A stretch of DNA of 64,000 bases from Bacteroides congonensis. Lineage in GTDB: Bacteria; Bacteroidota; Bacteroidia; Bacteroidales; Bacteroidaceae. The stretch spans positions 326,301 to 390,300 of the forward strand of contig NZ_FQXY01000008.1 of assembly GCF_900130125.1 (NCBI RefSeq), read 5' to 3'. Positions 27,801-36,635 of this stretch are shown one piece after another. The notes beneath the pieces were generated by a model, which saw only the letters and a list, made by a program, of their open reading frames with translations, searched no databases and had not been told where the DNA came from. The position numbers were made by a program, and so were the translations under genes. Within the stretch, counting starts at the first letter, position 1. Each line of letters opens with the position of its first letter.

Positions 27801-27847
27801 ACGGTGGCTAATACCGGTCGGCGTATGCTTAATTCAGATATATTCAT
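24815..27847 (-). CDS. RND efflux pump, HAE1/AcrB type
   Basis: 1010 residues with the AcrB plan: N-terminal SIRRPVLATVLTIIILLFGF, two large periplasmic loops and 12 membrane segments. The proton-relay region LSVGLVVDDAIVMTENIYIR (paired Asp in TM4) and the late LIGLVAKNGILIVEFANQ are intact. It is a proton-driven exporter of drugs, bile-like amphiphiles or dyes. Spacing is 12 bases after the adaptor, with a 4-base or near overlap into the TolC-like gene, so the three are one operon and a complete pump. Confidence 0.97.
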   Translation of the reverse strand: MNISELSIRRPVLATVLTIIILLFGFIGYNYLGVREYPSVDNPIISVSCSYPGANADVIENQITEPLEQNINGIPGIRSLSSVSQQGQSRITVEFELSVDLETAANDVRDKVSRAQRYLPRDCDPPTVSKADADAMPILMVALQSDKRTLLELSEIADLTVKEQLQTISDVSSVSIWGEKRYSMRLWLDPAKMAGYGISPIDVKNAVDNENVELPSGSIEGNTTELTIRTLGLMHTADEFNDLIIKEENNRIVRFSDIGRAELGPADIKSYMKMNGVPMVGVVVIPQPGANHIEIADAVYQRMEQMKKDLPEDVHYNYGFDNTKFIRASINEVKSTVYEAFVLVIIIIFLFLRDWRVTLVPCIVIPVSLIGAFFVMYLAGFSINVLSMLAIVLSVGLVVDDAIVMTENIYIRIEKGMSPKEAGIEGAKEIFFAVISTTITLVAVFFPIVFMDGMTGRLFREFSIVISGSVIISSFAALTFTPMLATKLLIKREKQGWFYSKTEPFFEGMNRLYSRSLAAFLNKRWIALPFTFITICLIGILWNAVPSEMAPLEDRSQITINTRGAEGVTYEYIRDYTEDINQLVDSILPDAEAVTARVSSGSGNVRITLKDMKDRDYTQMDVAEKISKAVQKKTMARSFVQQQSSFGGRRGSMPVQYVLQATNLEKLEEVLPKFMAKVYENPVFQMADVDLKFSKPEARIQINRDKASIMGVSTKNIAQTLQYGLSGQRMGYFYMNGKQYEILGEINRQQRNKPADLKAIYVRSSNGDMIQLDNLIELESGIAPPKLYRYNRFVSATISAGLADGKTIGQGLDEMDKIAKETLDDTFRTALSGDSKEYRESSSSLMFAFILAILLIYLILAAQFESFKDPLIIMLTVPLAIAGALVFMYFGDITMNIFSQIGIIMLIGLVAKNGILIVEFANQKQEAGEDKMSAIKDSALQRLRPILMTSASTVLGLIPLAFATGEGANQRIAMGTAVVGGMVVSTLLTMYIVPAIYSYISTNRVKKITE

Positions 27848-27859
27848 AGGGCACTGGTA

Positions 27860-28945
27860 TTAGTCAATTTTGTCAAGTGTCACGGCAAGTCCGGTGCGGA
27901 GTTGCAATGTGCCTGAGGTGATAATAGTGTCTCCCATGTGCAATCCTCTTGTCACCTGTACTTCGGATGCGGTGCGGATTCCAGTGATGATTTCCACAGG
28001 TTCGGCTTTTCCTGATTTGTACAAGTAGACTTTATCTTTACCCATTTCCGGCACAATCGCTTCCGTAGGGATGGCGATTGCATTCTCTATCTCGTCTTTT
28101 TTTATCAATACGCTTGCATAGCGGCCGGGGAGCAGGATATGGTTGACATTCGGATAGAGTGCACGGGCGGTAAACTGGTGCAGATTAGGGTCGATAGCTG
28201 ATTCGACAGCATACACCTGTGCACCGAACGCATCCAGATTGCCTTCAACGTTAAAGTTTAAGTTAGTCCCTTTTCTAATCTGTTTGGCATAACGTTCCGG
28301 CACGGAAAATTCAACTTTGAGGGGAGAGATTTTTGTCAGTTTGGCAACAACCGTAGTAGGAGAGGCGTAGGTACCGATACTGACTTGGCGAAGCCCGATA
28401 ACGCCGTCAAACGGAGCACGAAGTTCGGTCAATTCGATATTAGCCTTAATGATTTCTATGTCGGCATTAAGAGTTGCCAGGTCGGTCTTGACTTGTTCGT
28501 AGGCTTCCTTACTGACAGCATCCCGTTTCAATAGTGCGTCTTGGCGGAACACACGGTCTTCGGCCAATTTCAATTGTGAAACAAGACGTTGTAATTGTGC
28601 CTGCAACTGCCGGTCGTTTACCTTGGCGAGCAACTGGCCCTTCTTTACCGATGTTCCTTCCTCGAAATTGATTTCGACAATCTTTCCGGAAGTTTCGAAA
28701 GACAAATCCACTTCTTCATCGGGCAGAAGTACCCCCGTAGTCGTAAATTCATCTGTCAGGGATTGTGGCTTTATGACTTTGGCGTTCACATTCAGAATCT
28801 GTCTTCCCTTTTTCTTATTACCGCTCATTACTTTGTCGGCAGCGGTTAGTTCGTCGTTCTTTTTGGGTAATTGTGAGTAGATTCCACCACCGATGATACC
28901 GGCACCAACAAGAATAATGATGCCCCATTTAGTTTTCTTATTCAT
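27860..28945 (-). CDS. RND periplasmic adaptor (membrane fusion protein)
   Basis: 361 residues. One N-terminal membrane anchor (WGIIILVGAGIIGGGIYSQL). The split lipoyl domain shows as GKIVEINFEEGTSVKKGQLLAKV (first half) and LRAPFDGVIGLRQVSIGTYA (second half) around a helical hairpin, followed by a beta-barrel and membrane-proximal domain. It bridges the pump and the TolC-like channel. First gene of the operon. The ~100 bases upstream have an ACATCT/AGATGT small inverted repeat but no promoter I can defend, and no linked regulator gene is visible. Confidence 0.95.
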   Translation of the reverse strand: MNKKTKWGIIILVGAGIIGGGIYSQLPKKNDELTAADKVMSGNKKKGRQILNVNAKVIKPQSLTDEFTTTGVLLPDEEVDLSFETSGKIVEINFEEGTSVKKGQLLAKVNDRQLQAQLQRLVSQLKLAEDRVFRQDALLKRDAVSKEAYEQVKTDLATLNADIEIIKANIELTELRAPFDGVIGLRQVSIGTYASPTTVVAKLTKISPLKVEFSVPERYAKQIRKGTNLNFNVEGNLDAFGAQVYAVESAIDPNLHQFTARALYPNVNHILLPGRYASVLIKKDEIENAIAIPTEAIVPEMGKDKVYLYKSGKAEPVEIITGIRTASEVQVTRGLHMGDTIITSGTLQLRTGLAVTLDKID

Positions 28946-29046
28946 GGTTTAGTATAGTATATAGCATGTTTACATTACATCTTTAGAAAATTAGATGTTT
29001 TTGGATAGGAAAGGTTTAATGGGGCATTTGTTTTTTATCTTTCTTA

Positions 29047-30678
29047 TTATCGTGATTCAAAATATGGACAATAGCCAGTACTAATATTACATTTAGAGCC
29101 ATTTTGATCGCATCCAGTTCGAGTACATATTCCACTTCCCATTTGACTTGTCAATCCGCTGTTAAAATAGCGGCATTCATACCCATGTCTAAAGGAGTTG
29201 TCTCGTGGGGCAGAATTTGTGTTTGAAGATGAGTCAGTGCGTTTTTGGGGATGGCTTTGGCTAGGTTGGGAAGTAGTGAGCTGATATGTTCCTTTTCCTT
29301 CCCATATTAATTCACCGCATTTAGGGCAATACTCTTTATATGCGTAATCAAATATGACTTTTCCTTCCCTATATTTGGCGTTGTCGATATTCATATTCTT
29401 ACTTATATTCTTGTTTCCACAATGAGGGCACTCTTCTATGGCTCTCTTTAGTATAGCATTGCTGTTATATTCTTGAGTATATTGGCATTTTTTGCATACA
29501 TCTTTATGATGATAATGGACAGTTGTTGCATAATACGTATAGGCACTATGTGTGATTTTTCTGTTCGTATCCAACGTGAAATGAATGTTACAGTTGATTG
29601 TCGTTGCTTCTCGTCCGGTTTCTTCTTTGTAGAAATTAATGCTATAAATGGTATGACAACGCTTGCAACGCTTTTCTAGTCTTAAACAACTTTTTAATCC
29701 TAATGCCAGTGCATACCCTATCCCAAGATAACAAGGAAAAAGAATCATCCATACGCTATGATAATGTTCTAAAAAGATTATCGAAAAAAAGTATGGGATT
29801 AAAAATGTACCTGTACGGAGCGTAAAGTTAATTGCTTTGTTGGGGACGAACCGAATGAACATCATTCCCCAAAGGATTGCCAGTAATACTATTGACAACG
29901 GTAGCATATATAGTATATATGTCAAAATTCCTTCTGTGATAGAAGTGCTATTATCATTGTCGGTGCCTGGTTCAATGAGTAATGGTCCTTGTGGCTCATA
30001 TATGTTTAGGGAAAGAATGTCGGAGTAAAAGAATAGGAATCCGAAAAGATTAGAAGTTTCGTTATGATGGATACTACTTATTACAATTCCTTTTTCGTCT
30101 GTATATAGGGTGACAGAGTGTGACCGGCTGATTCCAGATACATAGGTTATATATGGGAATGTATAAGAATTTTCTTGTTTATTGCATAGTGTATAATCTC
30201 CCCATTTTGAAACAACCTCTGAAATGGAATGCTTGTAAGGAGCAAAAGTTCCGAACCAGGTACCTCCCATATAATAATGATAGTTGGGGTTGATCATCTT
30301 AAGTGGACGTTGAGTTTTCACATAACGGCTTAACACGGTAAAGCGATTGCCATCCTTATCTTCTAGTAAGGTATATTCTTCGTCAGTTTGGCAGATTGCG
30401 ACTACTTCCGTATCTTTTGAGAGTGTTTGTCCTTTCACACCTAGATAATAGACGACATCTGCTGTAAGTTTTGCATTTTGTTTTTCTTGAGTAACGAAAT
30501 GCATTTCTTCTTTTAAATGTGATAAACTACTATTCGGTAATGAGTCTTTGCTTGCTGATAGATGCTTTGTCGTATCCTGTCTATTGGATTCTGTGGTTGG
30601 TTCTAATATCGCATAGATAATTGTAAGTAATGATATAAGTACATTGACAATGAGAAAAATGATACAACCTTTTTTCAT
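29047..30678 (-). CDS. Membrane protein with zinc ribbons and Cys-rich tail, unrecognised
   Basis: 543 residues; I do not recognise the family. Visible parts: an N-terminal membrane anchor (about 3-23); an extracytoplasmic region (about 24-245) with an SH3-like stretch (VVAICQTDEEYTLLEDKDGN); and three or so membrane segments (about 250-345). After these come Cys pairs CKRCHTIY, CKKCQYTQEYN...CPHCGNKN and YCPKCGEL, which look like rubredoxin-like or zinc-ribbon knuckles. A Ser/Thr-rich linker leads to a C-terminal tail with six Cys (YECRYFN...GICTRTGCDQN...CPYF). It is transcribed after rsgA with a 64-base gap. A stress or envelope role is possible but not shown. Confidence 0.75.
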   Translation of the reverse strand: MKKGCIIFLIVNVLISLLTIIYAILEPTTESNRQDTTKHLSASKDSLPNSSLSHLKEEMHFVTQEKQNAKLTADVVYYLGVKGQTLSKDTEVVAICQTDEEYTLLEDKDGNRFTVLSRYVKTQRPLKMINPNYHYYMGGTWFGTFAPYKHSISEVVSKWGDYTLCNKQENSYTFPYITYVSGISRSHSVTLYTDEKGIVISSIHHNETSNLFGFLFFYSDILSLNIYEPQGPLLIEPGTDNDNSTSITEGILTYILYMLPLSIVLLAILWGMMFIRFVPNKAINFTLRTGTFLIPYFFSIIFLEHYHSVWMILFPCYLGIGYALALGLKSCLRLEKRCKRCHTIYSINFYKEETGREATTINCNIHFTLDTNRKITHSAYTYYATTVHYHHKDVCKKCQYTQEYNSNAILKRAIEECPHCGNKNISKNMNIDNAKYREGKVIFDYAYKEYCPKCGELIWEGKGTYQLTTSQPSQSHPQKRTDSSSNTNSAPRDNSFRHGYECRYFNSGLTSQMGSGICTRTGCDQNGSKCNISTGYCPYFESR

Positions 30679-30742
30679 GGTTTTAGAGCTTTTTATATGG
30701 TTAATAAGTTTATAGTTGTGTTTTGTTTCTATTTTGAGAGCT

Positions 30743-31675
30743 TTAGTAAGCAGACCGATACTTGCCTTCTTCTTTATCTTCCAGCATATTTAGATAAGAG
30801 GTGTAGCGTGATTCACTGATTAAATGTTCTTCTACCGCCTTGCGTACAGCGCATCCCGGTTCGTGGCGATGAGTGCAGTTATTGTATTTGCAGTCAGCGG
30901 AAATCTTGAATATTTCGGGGAAATAATGTCCGATTTCTTCCTCTTCCATATCGAATGTGCCGAAACCTTTGATACCCGGGGTGTCAATGATATATCCATC
31001 CCCGTCTACTGGAAACATTTCGGAGAAAGTAGTGGTATGCATTCCTTTGTTGTGATAAGAGGAAATCTCACCGGTTTTAGCTTCTATTCCCGGCAGTATG
31101 GCGTTGATGAGCGTGGATTTTCCTACTCCCGAATGGCCGGAAAATAGTGTGATTTTGCCTTCCAGGTCTTTTTTTATTTCGTTTACACCGTCACCGTTCT
31201 TGGCGGAAACCTTAAAACAGGGGTAACCGATATGTGTATATAAATTAATAAGTGCGTCCAGATAGCGGAGTTCGTCTTCGTTGTAAGCATCTACTTTGTT
31301 GAATACCAGTTTGACAGGAATCCGGTAAGCTTCTGCCGATGCAAGAAAACGGTCGATGAAGATAGTGGATGTTTCGGGATAGTTGACGGTTACCACCAAC
31401 ATACATTGGTCGAGGTTGGCAGCAAGGATGTGGGACTGTTTAGAAAGATTGGAAGAACGACGGATAATGTAGTTCTTCCTATCTTCTATTTCGTTGATGA
31501 AAGCAGTGCCTTCCTGATTAAGTATAATCTGAACACGGTCGCCTACCGCTACCGGATTGGTACTGCGAATACCTTTGAGCCGGAAATTACCTTTGATCTT
31601 ACATTCGATAAATTGCCCGTCATCGGTCTTTACCTGATACCAGCTACCTGTGTTTTTGATTACTAATCCCTTCAT
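30743..31675 (-). CDS. rsgA: Ribosome small-subunit GTPase RsgA
   Basis: 310 residues from [15 protein letters not shown]; a frame nine codons longer exists, but those codons lie in an inverted repeat and are not family-like. Order is OB-fold (about 1-70), circularly permuted G domain with NKVD (G4) before GHSGVGKS (Walker A, about 180-187) and DTPGIKGFG (G3), then a zinc knuckle [14 protein letters not shown]. RsgA helps late maturation of the 30S subunit. It follows frr by about 70 bases. Confidence 0.97.
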   Translation of the reverse strand: MKGLVIKNTGSWYQVKTDDGQFIECKIKGNFRLKGIRSTNPVAVGDRVQIILNQEGTAFINEIEDRKNYIIRRSSNLSKQSHILAANLDQCMLVVTVNYPETSTIFIDRFLASAEAYRIPVKLVFNKVDAYNEDELRYLDALINLYTHIGYPCFKVSAKNGDGVNEIKKDLEGKITLFSGHSGVGKSTLINAILPGIEAKTGEISSYHNKGMHTTTFSEMFPVDGDGYIIDTPGIKGFGTFDMEEEEIGHYFPEIFKISADCKYNNCTHRHEPGCAVRKAVEEHLISESRYTSYLNMLEDKEEGKYRSAY

Positions 31676-31750
31676 AAATTGAGAATTGAGAACTTCGCTC
31701 AAAACCTTATTTGATTTTTAATATTAAAGTATAGTCTCAATTTTCAATTT
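31676..31750 (-). other. Inverted repeat spanning the frr-rsgA gap
   Basis: 16-bp arms with one mismatch (AAATTGAGAATTGAGA at 31676-31691, complement at 31735-31750) fill the gap from the frr stop to the rsgA ATG. Could be an attenuator or an RNA processing site; there is no T-run. Confidence 0.5.
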
Positions 31751-32309
31751 AAACAGTCATGATTTCTTTGTCCTTTTCAGCCAGCATATCATCAATCTGT
31801 TTGATATACTTATCATGGATTTTTTGCAGTTTGGCTTCCGCATTCTTCTGCTCGTCTTCTGCCAATCCGTCTTTTACAGCTTTTTTCAATGCGTCATTAC
31901 CGTCACGGCGGGCGTTGCGTACGCTGACTTTAGCTGTTTCACCTTCGGCCTTGCATTGTTTGGCCAATTGCTTACGACGTTCTTCCGTCAAAGGAGGGAT
32001 ACCGATACGGATTATTTCACCATTGTTTTCGGGCATAATGCCGAGGTCGGAGTCGATGATTGCTTTTTCGATGACACGGAACATGCTTTTATCCCAGGGT
32101 TTGATGGTGATACTGCGTGCATCGGGAGTGGTCACGGCTGCTACATTGCTGATAGGAACCATGCTTCCGTAAGAGTCTACACGGATACCGTCCAACAGTC
32201 GGGTACTCGCTTTTCCGGCGCGGATATGTGCCAGTGCTTCTTCCAGATACATGATGGCCATATCCATTTTTTCTTGTGCATTGTCAAGGCAAGTCTTTAC
32301 GTCTACCAT
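31749..32309 (-). CDS. frr: Ribosome recycling factor
   Basis: 186 residues, the standard length. The three-helix-bundle landmarks are present: HIRAGKASTRLLDGIRVDSYG, the ITIKPWDKSMFRVIEKAI segment of the beta/alpha domain, and the basic helix LTEERRKQLAKQCKAEGE. With EF-G it splits post-termination ribosomes. Near pyrH, as in many bacteria, but here separated from it by the EamA gene and a 386-base gap. Confidence 0.98.
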   Translation of the reverse strand: MVDVKTCLDNAQEKMDMAIMYLEEALAHIRAGKASTRLLDGIRVDSYGSMVPISNVAAVTTPDARSITIKPWDKSMFRVIEKAIIDSDLGIMPENNGEIIRIGIPPLTEERRKQLAKQCKAEGETAKVSVRNARRDGNDALKKAVKDGLAEDEQKNAEAKLQKIHDKYIKQIDDMLAEKDKEIMTV

Positions 32310-32360
32310 ATTTTTCGATAATTAAAGTTGCTATTCGATTGATTAATTAGCAAAAGTATA

Positions 32361-33272
32361 TTATTTTTTGTTCATCTGCAACAGCATTCCCATCTTTTTT
32401 ATAAGCAACTTCCCTATGATAATCAGGGTAACAGCGGTGATTATCATTAAAATGCCTGTCATTAACCGGGGCGTAAGTTTTTCGTGAAACAGAAGAACTC
32501 CGAAAAACAAAGCTGTCACAGGTTCCAAAGCTCCTAAGATAGCCGTTGGTGTGGAGCCTATGTAATGGATGGCCAGGGCTGTACAGACCAGTGATACGGC
32601 AGTAGGCAGAATAGCTAGTGCCAGTACGTCCGCCCAAAGCCAGGCGGATGGAATAACTTGCAGTTCCGTACAACAGTTCAGGCGGACGATATAAACGGAA
32701 AGCCCGAACAGGATAGCGTAAAACGTAAGTTTCGTTGTCGGCAGGTTTTTCAGTGCCGAACGGTTCACACCTACTATATATATGGCGTAGGAGAGTGAAG
32801 ACAGCAGGACAAAGACGATTCCTATGGTTGATAACGGTTTACTACCGTCTCCCTGGTACAGCAGAGCGATGCCCGAAAGTGCCAGCAGGATGGAGAAGAC
32901 GGTAATCGCGGAAATCTTCTCCTTGAAAAACGCTCCCATAATAACCGCTACCATCACCGGATAGACGAATAGAATCGTAGATGCAATTCCTGCGTCCATG
33001 TAGTTGTAGCTCATAAAAAGGAGTAAGGAAGAAAACGAGAATAACAATCCCATAATAACCAACGGCAGAATATCTGCTTTCTGAAGAGAGAAAGATTGAT
33101 GTTGCATCTTCATCAGTATCCCTAATACAATGACAGCAAAAAAGTAACGGTAAAATAAGACCGTATCGACACTCATGCCTGCTGCATAGAGCGGGAGCGT
33201 AAAAAGAGGATTCATACCGTAACTTGCGGCGGCAATCGCTCCATAGATAAAACCTTTGGTTTTGCTGTTCAT
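32361..33272 (-). CDS. EamA family (DMT superfamily) transporter
   Basis: 303 residues with ten predicted membrane segments as two EamA repeats (about 5-140 and 150-290). The repeat ends ASTILFVYPVMVAVIMGAFF and LGALEPVTALFFGVLLFHE are typical. These inner-membrane carriers export amino acids, nucleotides or other small metabolites; the substrate cannot be read from sequence. 51 bases upstream of frr on the same strand. Confidence 0.93.
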   Translation of the reverse strand: MNSKTKGFIYGAIAAASYGMNPLFTLPLYAAGMSVDTVLFYRYFFAVIVLGILMKMQHQSFSLQKADILPLVIMGLLFSFSSLLLFMSYNYMDAGIASTILFVYPVMVAVIMGAFFKEKISAITVFSILLALSGIALLYQGDGSKPLSTIGIVFVLLSSLSYAIYIVGVNRSALKNLPTTKLTFYAILFGLSVYIVRLNCCTELQVIPSAWLWADVLALAILPTAVSLVCTALAIHYIGSTPTAILGALEPVTALFFGVLLFHEKLTPRLMTGILMIITAVTLIIIGKLLIKKMGMLLQMNKK

Positions 33273-33658
33273 CGTTTTAAGTTTTTTAAATGGCGTGCAA
33301 AAGTACGCAGTTCGTACATGATAAACAAGCGTTTACCCCGTTGATAGTATAATTTAATCTTTCGTATGCTAAAAAACTAATCTTTCGCTTGCATAGAACT
33401 AATTTCGTTCATGCATAATTTAATTTGTTTGCCTGTAGGCGAACTTTCATCTGCCTATAGGCAAACTTGCGTCCGGCTATAGGCAAACGAAAGATACACT
33501 ATAGGCAGACGAATTAAATTATGCAGTTCGAGGATTAATTGAGTGCAGTCGGATGGGTAACTTTTAGGAGCGTAGGAGATAATTTCATACGAAACAAGGC
33601 AAAGAATATCCCCTAAACGAGATTCTCTGCCTTGTTATAGATGTATTGAAGAAGCCGA
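33273..33658. repeat. Gene-free stretch with a 112-bp palindromic element
   Basis: No supported gene here. An imperfect palindrome spans 33413-33524: both ends read GCATAATTTAATT on their own strand, and the body carries four variants of CTATAGGCAAAC (near 33428, 33451, 33476 and 33500). Between 33320 and 33412 are several ATCTTTCG/AATTTCGT-like short repeats. It could be an immobile MITE-like unit or a regulator-binding cluster upstream of the EamA gene. Confidence 0.7.
33593..33636 (-). terminator. Probable pyrH terminator
   Basis: 15-bp arms (33593-33607 and 33622-33636) pair fully if one G-U is allowed. On the minus strand the stem ends CTTTGCCTTGTTT, a weak T-tract, 22 bases past the pyrH stop. 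Confidence 0.6.
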
Positions 33659-34369
33659 TTAGTTGTGTACGATTGTACCGATTTCTTCGCCGTTGATTAC
33701 TTTTTTAAGGTTACCTACCGTGTCCATGTCAAATACGACGATAGGCAGGTTGTTTTCTTTGCACATACAGGTAGCAGTCAAGTCCATTACTTTCAATCCG
33801 CGTTTCAGTACTTCATCGTATGTGATGTCGTTGAATTTGGTTGCAGTCGGGTCTTTTTCAGGGTCGGCAGTATAAATGCCGTCTACACGGGTGCCTTTCA
33901 GCATTACATCTGCTTCGATTTCGATTCCTCTCAATGAAGAACCTGTATCGGTAGTAAAGAAAGGATTTCCCGTTCCTGCGGACATGATGACAACCTCACC
34001 GTTCTCCATATGTTCGATAGCTTTCCACTTGCTGTAGAATTCTCCGATAGGCTCCATGCGGACTGCTGTAAGCACACGGGCTTTTACTCCGGCTGCTACT
34101 AATGCCGAACTCAATGCCAAGCTGTTGATGACAGTTGCCAGCATCCCCATCTGGTCACCTTTCACACGGTCGAAACCTTTATTGGCTCCACTCAATCCAC
34201 GGAAGATATTTCCACCACCGATAACGATACCTATCTGTACGCCTTGTCCGTGGATTTCTTTGATTTGCTCTGCATATTCTGCTAATCTTTTCTCGTCAAT
34301 GCCATATTTTTTTTCGCCCATTAGGCTCTCTCCACTGAGCTTTAGTAAGATTCTTTTATACTTTGCCAT
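33659..34369 (-). CDS. pyrH: UMP kinase
   Basis: 236 residues, amino-acid-kinase fold. Landmarks: [19 protein letters not shown] (ATP site), [12 protein letters not shown] (UMP and phosphate loop), [15 protein letters not shown], and [25 protein letters not shown] near the centre. Converts UMP to UDP, an essential step in pyrimidine synthesis. Preceded by the MATE gene with a 54-base gap. Confidence 0.98.
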   Translation of the reverse strand: MAKYKRILLKLSGESLMGEKKYGIDEKRLAEYAEQIKEIHGQGVQIGIVIGGGNIFRGLSGANKGFDRVKGDQMGMLATVINSLALSSALVAAGVKARVLTAVRMEPIGEFYSKWKAIEHMENGEVVIMSAGTGNPFFTTDTGSSLRGIEIEADVMLKGTRVDGIYTADPEKDPTATKFNDITYDEVLKRGLKVMDLTATCMCKENNLPIVVFDMDTVGNLKKVINGEEIGTIVHN

Positions 34370-34423
34370 ATCTTTTGCTTTTTATTGTTTGCCGCAAATA
34401 TAGAGATAATTTGTCAGATAGCC

Positions 34424-35752
34424 TTATTGAGATACAATTACTTTTTTCATGATTTGTCTTCCTAAGAAGGTTTGTACAATTCCTCTCAATGAAAGATAAA
34501 CAAGAAACGCCAACCATAAAGCATGATTTCCCAAAAGGGAATGAAACGCATAATATATCCCGAAAAAGCTGGCGGAAGCAATTAACATAGAGTAAAGCAT
34601 CTGACGGGTAGCAGTGGCACCGATAAAGACCCCGTCCCAAAGGAAGGCGGAAAAGCCTGCTAATGGAATGGCGAGTGCCCAATAGAAATAGGAGTCCGAC
34701 GCATTGATTACCGAGTCGTCATTAGTCAGTAGCCCTAAAAACTCTTTTCCGCCTGCTGAATATAAGATAGTGAATACCAGTGAAAGCCCGAATCCCCAAT
34801 AGAAAAGGTGATATACAGTGTTGCGCAGACCTGTTTGATTTTTAGCTCCGATATAGCGTCCTGCCAATGCTTCACCGGCATAAGCAAAGCCGTCCATGAT
34901 ATAGGAGAAGAGCGTAAATAATTGCATGAGCAATGTGTTCACGGCTAATACGATTTCTCCTTGTGCGGCTCCGGCTGAAGTAAAGAACATGGTGACCATG
35001 ACAAGGCAGAGCGTACGGAAAAAAATGTCACGGTTTACCTGGAAGAAACGATACATAGCCTTCTTCTGCCAAATATCTTTCCATACAATTCGTTTTCTAA
35101 GCGTATGATAGTAGCGTATGTATAACAGAATAGCCATGAAGAAACCTGCATATTGGGCGATGAGGGTTCCCATAGCCACACCTGCCACTTCCATATCCAA
35201 TAAATAGACAAAACAGAGACTGGCTACAATATTGACAATGTTTTGCGTGATAGCGATATACATCGGGAAACGTGAATTCTGCATTCCGATGAACCAGCCT
35301 GCAAATCCATAAAGGCCTAATGTGGCGGGAGCTCCCCAAATGCAGATGTAGAAATAGGTCGTTGCCAGTTGCTCGACTTCCGGTGTCGTTTGTATAAATG
35401 TAAATGCCAGTTTCAGGATAGGATATTGGAGTATCAGCAGACAGAAGGCGATTAATAATCCCACGCCGACAGAGCGTAATAGCAGTCGGGTGATTTCATT
35501 TAGATCGTGCTGACCGTAAGCCTGCGAAGTCATGCCACTGGTTCCCATGCGCAGGAAACCGAAAATCCAATAGATAATATTGAACAACATACCCCCTACG
35601 GCAATGGCTCCGATATAAGCCGGAGAACCGAGGTGACCTACGATAGTGACATCAATAAGTCCCAGTAGCGGAACGGTTATATTGGATATAATCGATGGTA
35701 TGGCAATCTGTAATATTCGTCTGTTTTCAGAGGTTTGTTTGTTATCTATCAT
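34424..35752 (-). CDS. MATE family efflux transporter
   Basis: 442 residues, twelve predicted membrane segments in two halves. The first half has LLGLIDVTIVGHLGSPAYIG and the MatE-typical GTSGMTSQAYGQHD loop; the second has YIMDGFAYAGEALAGRYIGA. This is the DinF/NorM-like class that exports cationic drugs or metabolites in exchange for Na+ or H+. Which ion or drug is used cannot be told here. It is divergent from the TPR gene. Confidence 0.95.
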   Translation of the reverse strand: MIDNKQTSENRRILQIAIPSIISNITVPLLGLIDVTIVGHLGSPAYIGAIAVGGMLFNIIYWIFGFLRMGTSGMTSQAYGQHDLNEITRLLLRSVGVGLLIAFCLLILQYPILKLAFTFIQTTPEVEQLATTYFYICIWGAPATLGLYGFAGWFIGMQNSRFPMYIAITQNIVNIVASLCFVYLLDMEVAGVAMGTLIAQYAGFFMAILLYIRYYHTLRKRIVWKDIWQKKAMYRFFQVNRDIFFRTLCLVMVTMFFTSAGAAQGEIVLAVNTLLMQLFTLFSYIMDGFAYAGEALAGRYIGAKNQTGLRNTVYHLFYWGFGLSLVFTILYSAGGKEFLGLLTNDDSVINASDSYFYWALAIPLAGFSAFLWDGVFIGATATRQMLYSMLIASASFFGIYYAFHSLLGNHALWLAFLVYLSLRGIVQTFLGRQIMKKVIVSQ

Positions 35753-35823
35753 TTTATAGAAACACTTTTATCAAATTGATTGTTCTTTTTGTGCGCAAAG
35801 GTACATTTTTTATTTTTTTATTG

Positions 35824-35831
35824 TATCTTTG
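35824..35831 (+). promoter_or_regulatory. -7 element for the TPR gene
   Basis: TATCTTTG fits TAnnTTTG, 33 bases before the ATG at 35864. It lies inside the longer open frame that starts at 35780, supporting the later start. Confidence 0.55.
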
Positions 35832-35863
35832 TGTGCCACGAACTAAATAGCAAATATTGGATT

Positions 35864-36547
35864 ATGAGAGCCTTAACTATCTTCTTTTTATCTTTGTTTT
35901 CGTTGCCGCTGATGCTGAATGCGCAGTCGGTGGACGAGATGTTGCAGAAAGTGTCTGCCGCTATCGAAGCCGGGCAGAACGGGCAGGCTGTGAGCTATTT
36001 CCGACAGACGCTCAGTCTGAATATTGACCGCACGGAAATGTACTATTGGACGAATGTGGACAAAAGCAGTGAGATCAGCGTGAATCTGGCGAATGAACTG
36101 GCGATTGCCTATAAGAAGAAGCGGAATTATGACAAGGCTTATCTGTTCTATAAAGAGTTACTTCAAAAGGCTCCCAATAATGTAGACTATCTCGAACCCT
36201 GTGCCGAAATGCAAGTTTATCGAGGACAAGAAAAGGATGCTCTGCGCATATATGAGAAGATATTGCAATTGGATGCGGACAACTTGGCTGCCAATATCTT
36301 TTTAGGGAATTACTATTATTTGATGGCTGAACGGGAAAAGAAGCAGTTGGAGACTGATTATAAGAAAATATCGTCGCCAACGAAAATGCAATATGCCCGT
36401 TATCGGGATGGATTGTCGAAAGTGTTTGCTACGGGATACGAAAAGGCACGGAACTCCTTGCGGAAGGTTGTATTGAGGTTTCCGTCGACAGAGGCTCAAA
36501 AAACGTTGGATAAGATATTGAGAATAGAAAAAGAGGTGAATCGCTAA
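35864..36547 (+). CDS. Exported TPR-repeat protein
   Basis: 227 residues from MRALTIFFLSLFSLPLMLNAQ, a clean signal peptide cleaved near residue 21. The frame runs 28 codons further upstream, but those overlap the promoter. The mature part holds three or so TPR-like repeats: ELAIAYKKKRNYDKAYLFYKE, EPCAEMQVYRGQEKDALRIY and ANIFLGNYYYLMAEREKKQL. Periplasmic scaffold is the natural reading, partner unknown. It ends in a palindrome that includes the stop codon. Confidence 0.85.
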   Translation: MRALTIFFLSLFSLPLMLNAQSVDEMLQKVSAAIEAGQNGQAVSYFRQTLSLNIDRTEMYYWTNVDKSSEISVNLANELAIAYKKKRNYDKAYLFYKELLQKAPNNVDYLEPCAEMQVYRGQEKDALRIYEKILQLDADNLAANIFLGNYYYLMAEREKKQLETDYKKISSPTKMQYARYRDGLSKVFATGYEKARNSLRKVVLRFPSTEAQKTLDKILRIEKEVNR

Positions 36548-36557
36548 GCGATTCACC
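36535..36557 (+). other. Perfect palindrome over the TPR gene stop codon
   Basis: GGTGAATCGC, TAA, GCGATTCACC: 10-bp arms with the stop codon as the loop. No T-run follows, so it may be an mRNA 3'-end stabiliser or part of a terminator. Confidence 0.6.
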
Positions 36558-36635
36558 GTATATATTCGGTATGTGTGAATTTGACCGTCTGGCAGTGACA
36601 TAGCCTTGTGGATACATTTTTTTACTATCAAATTC

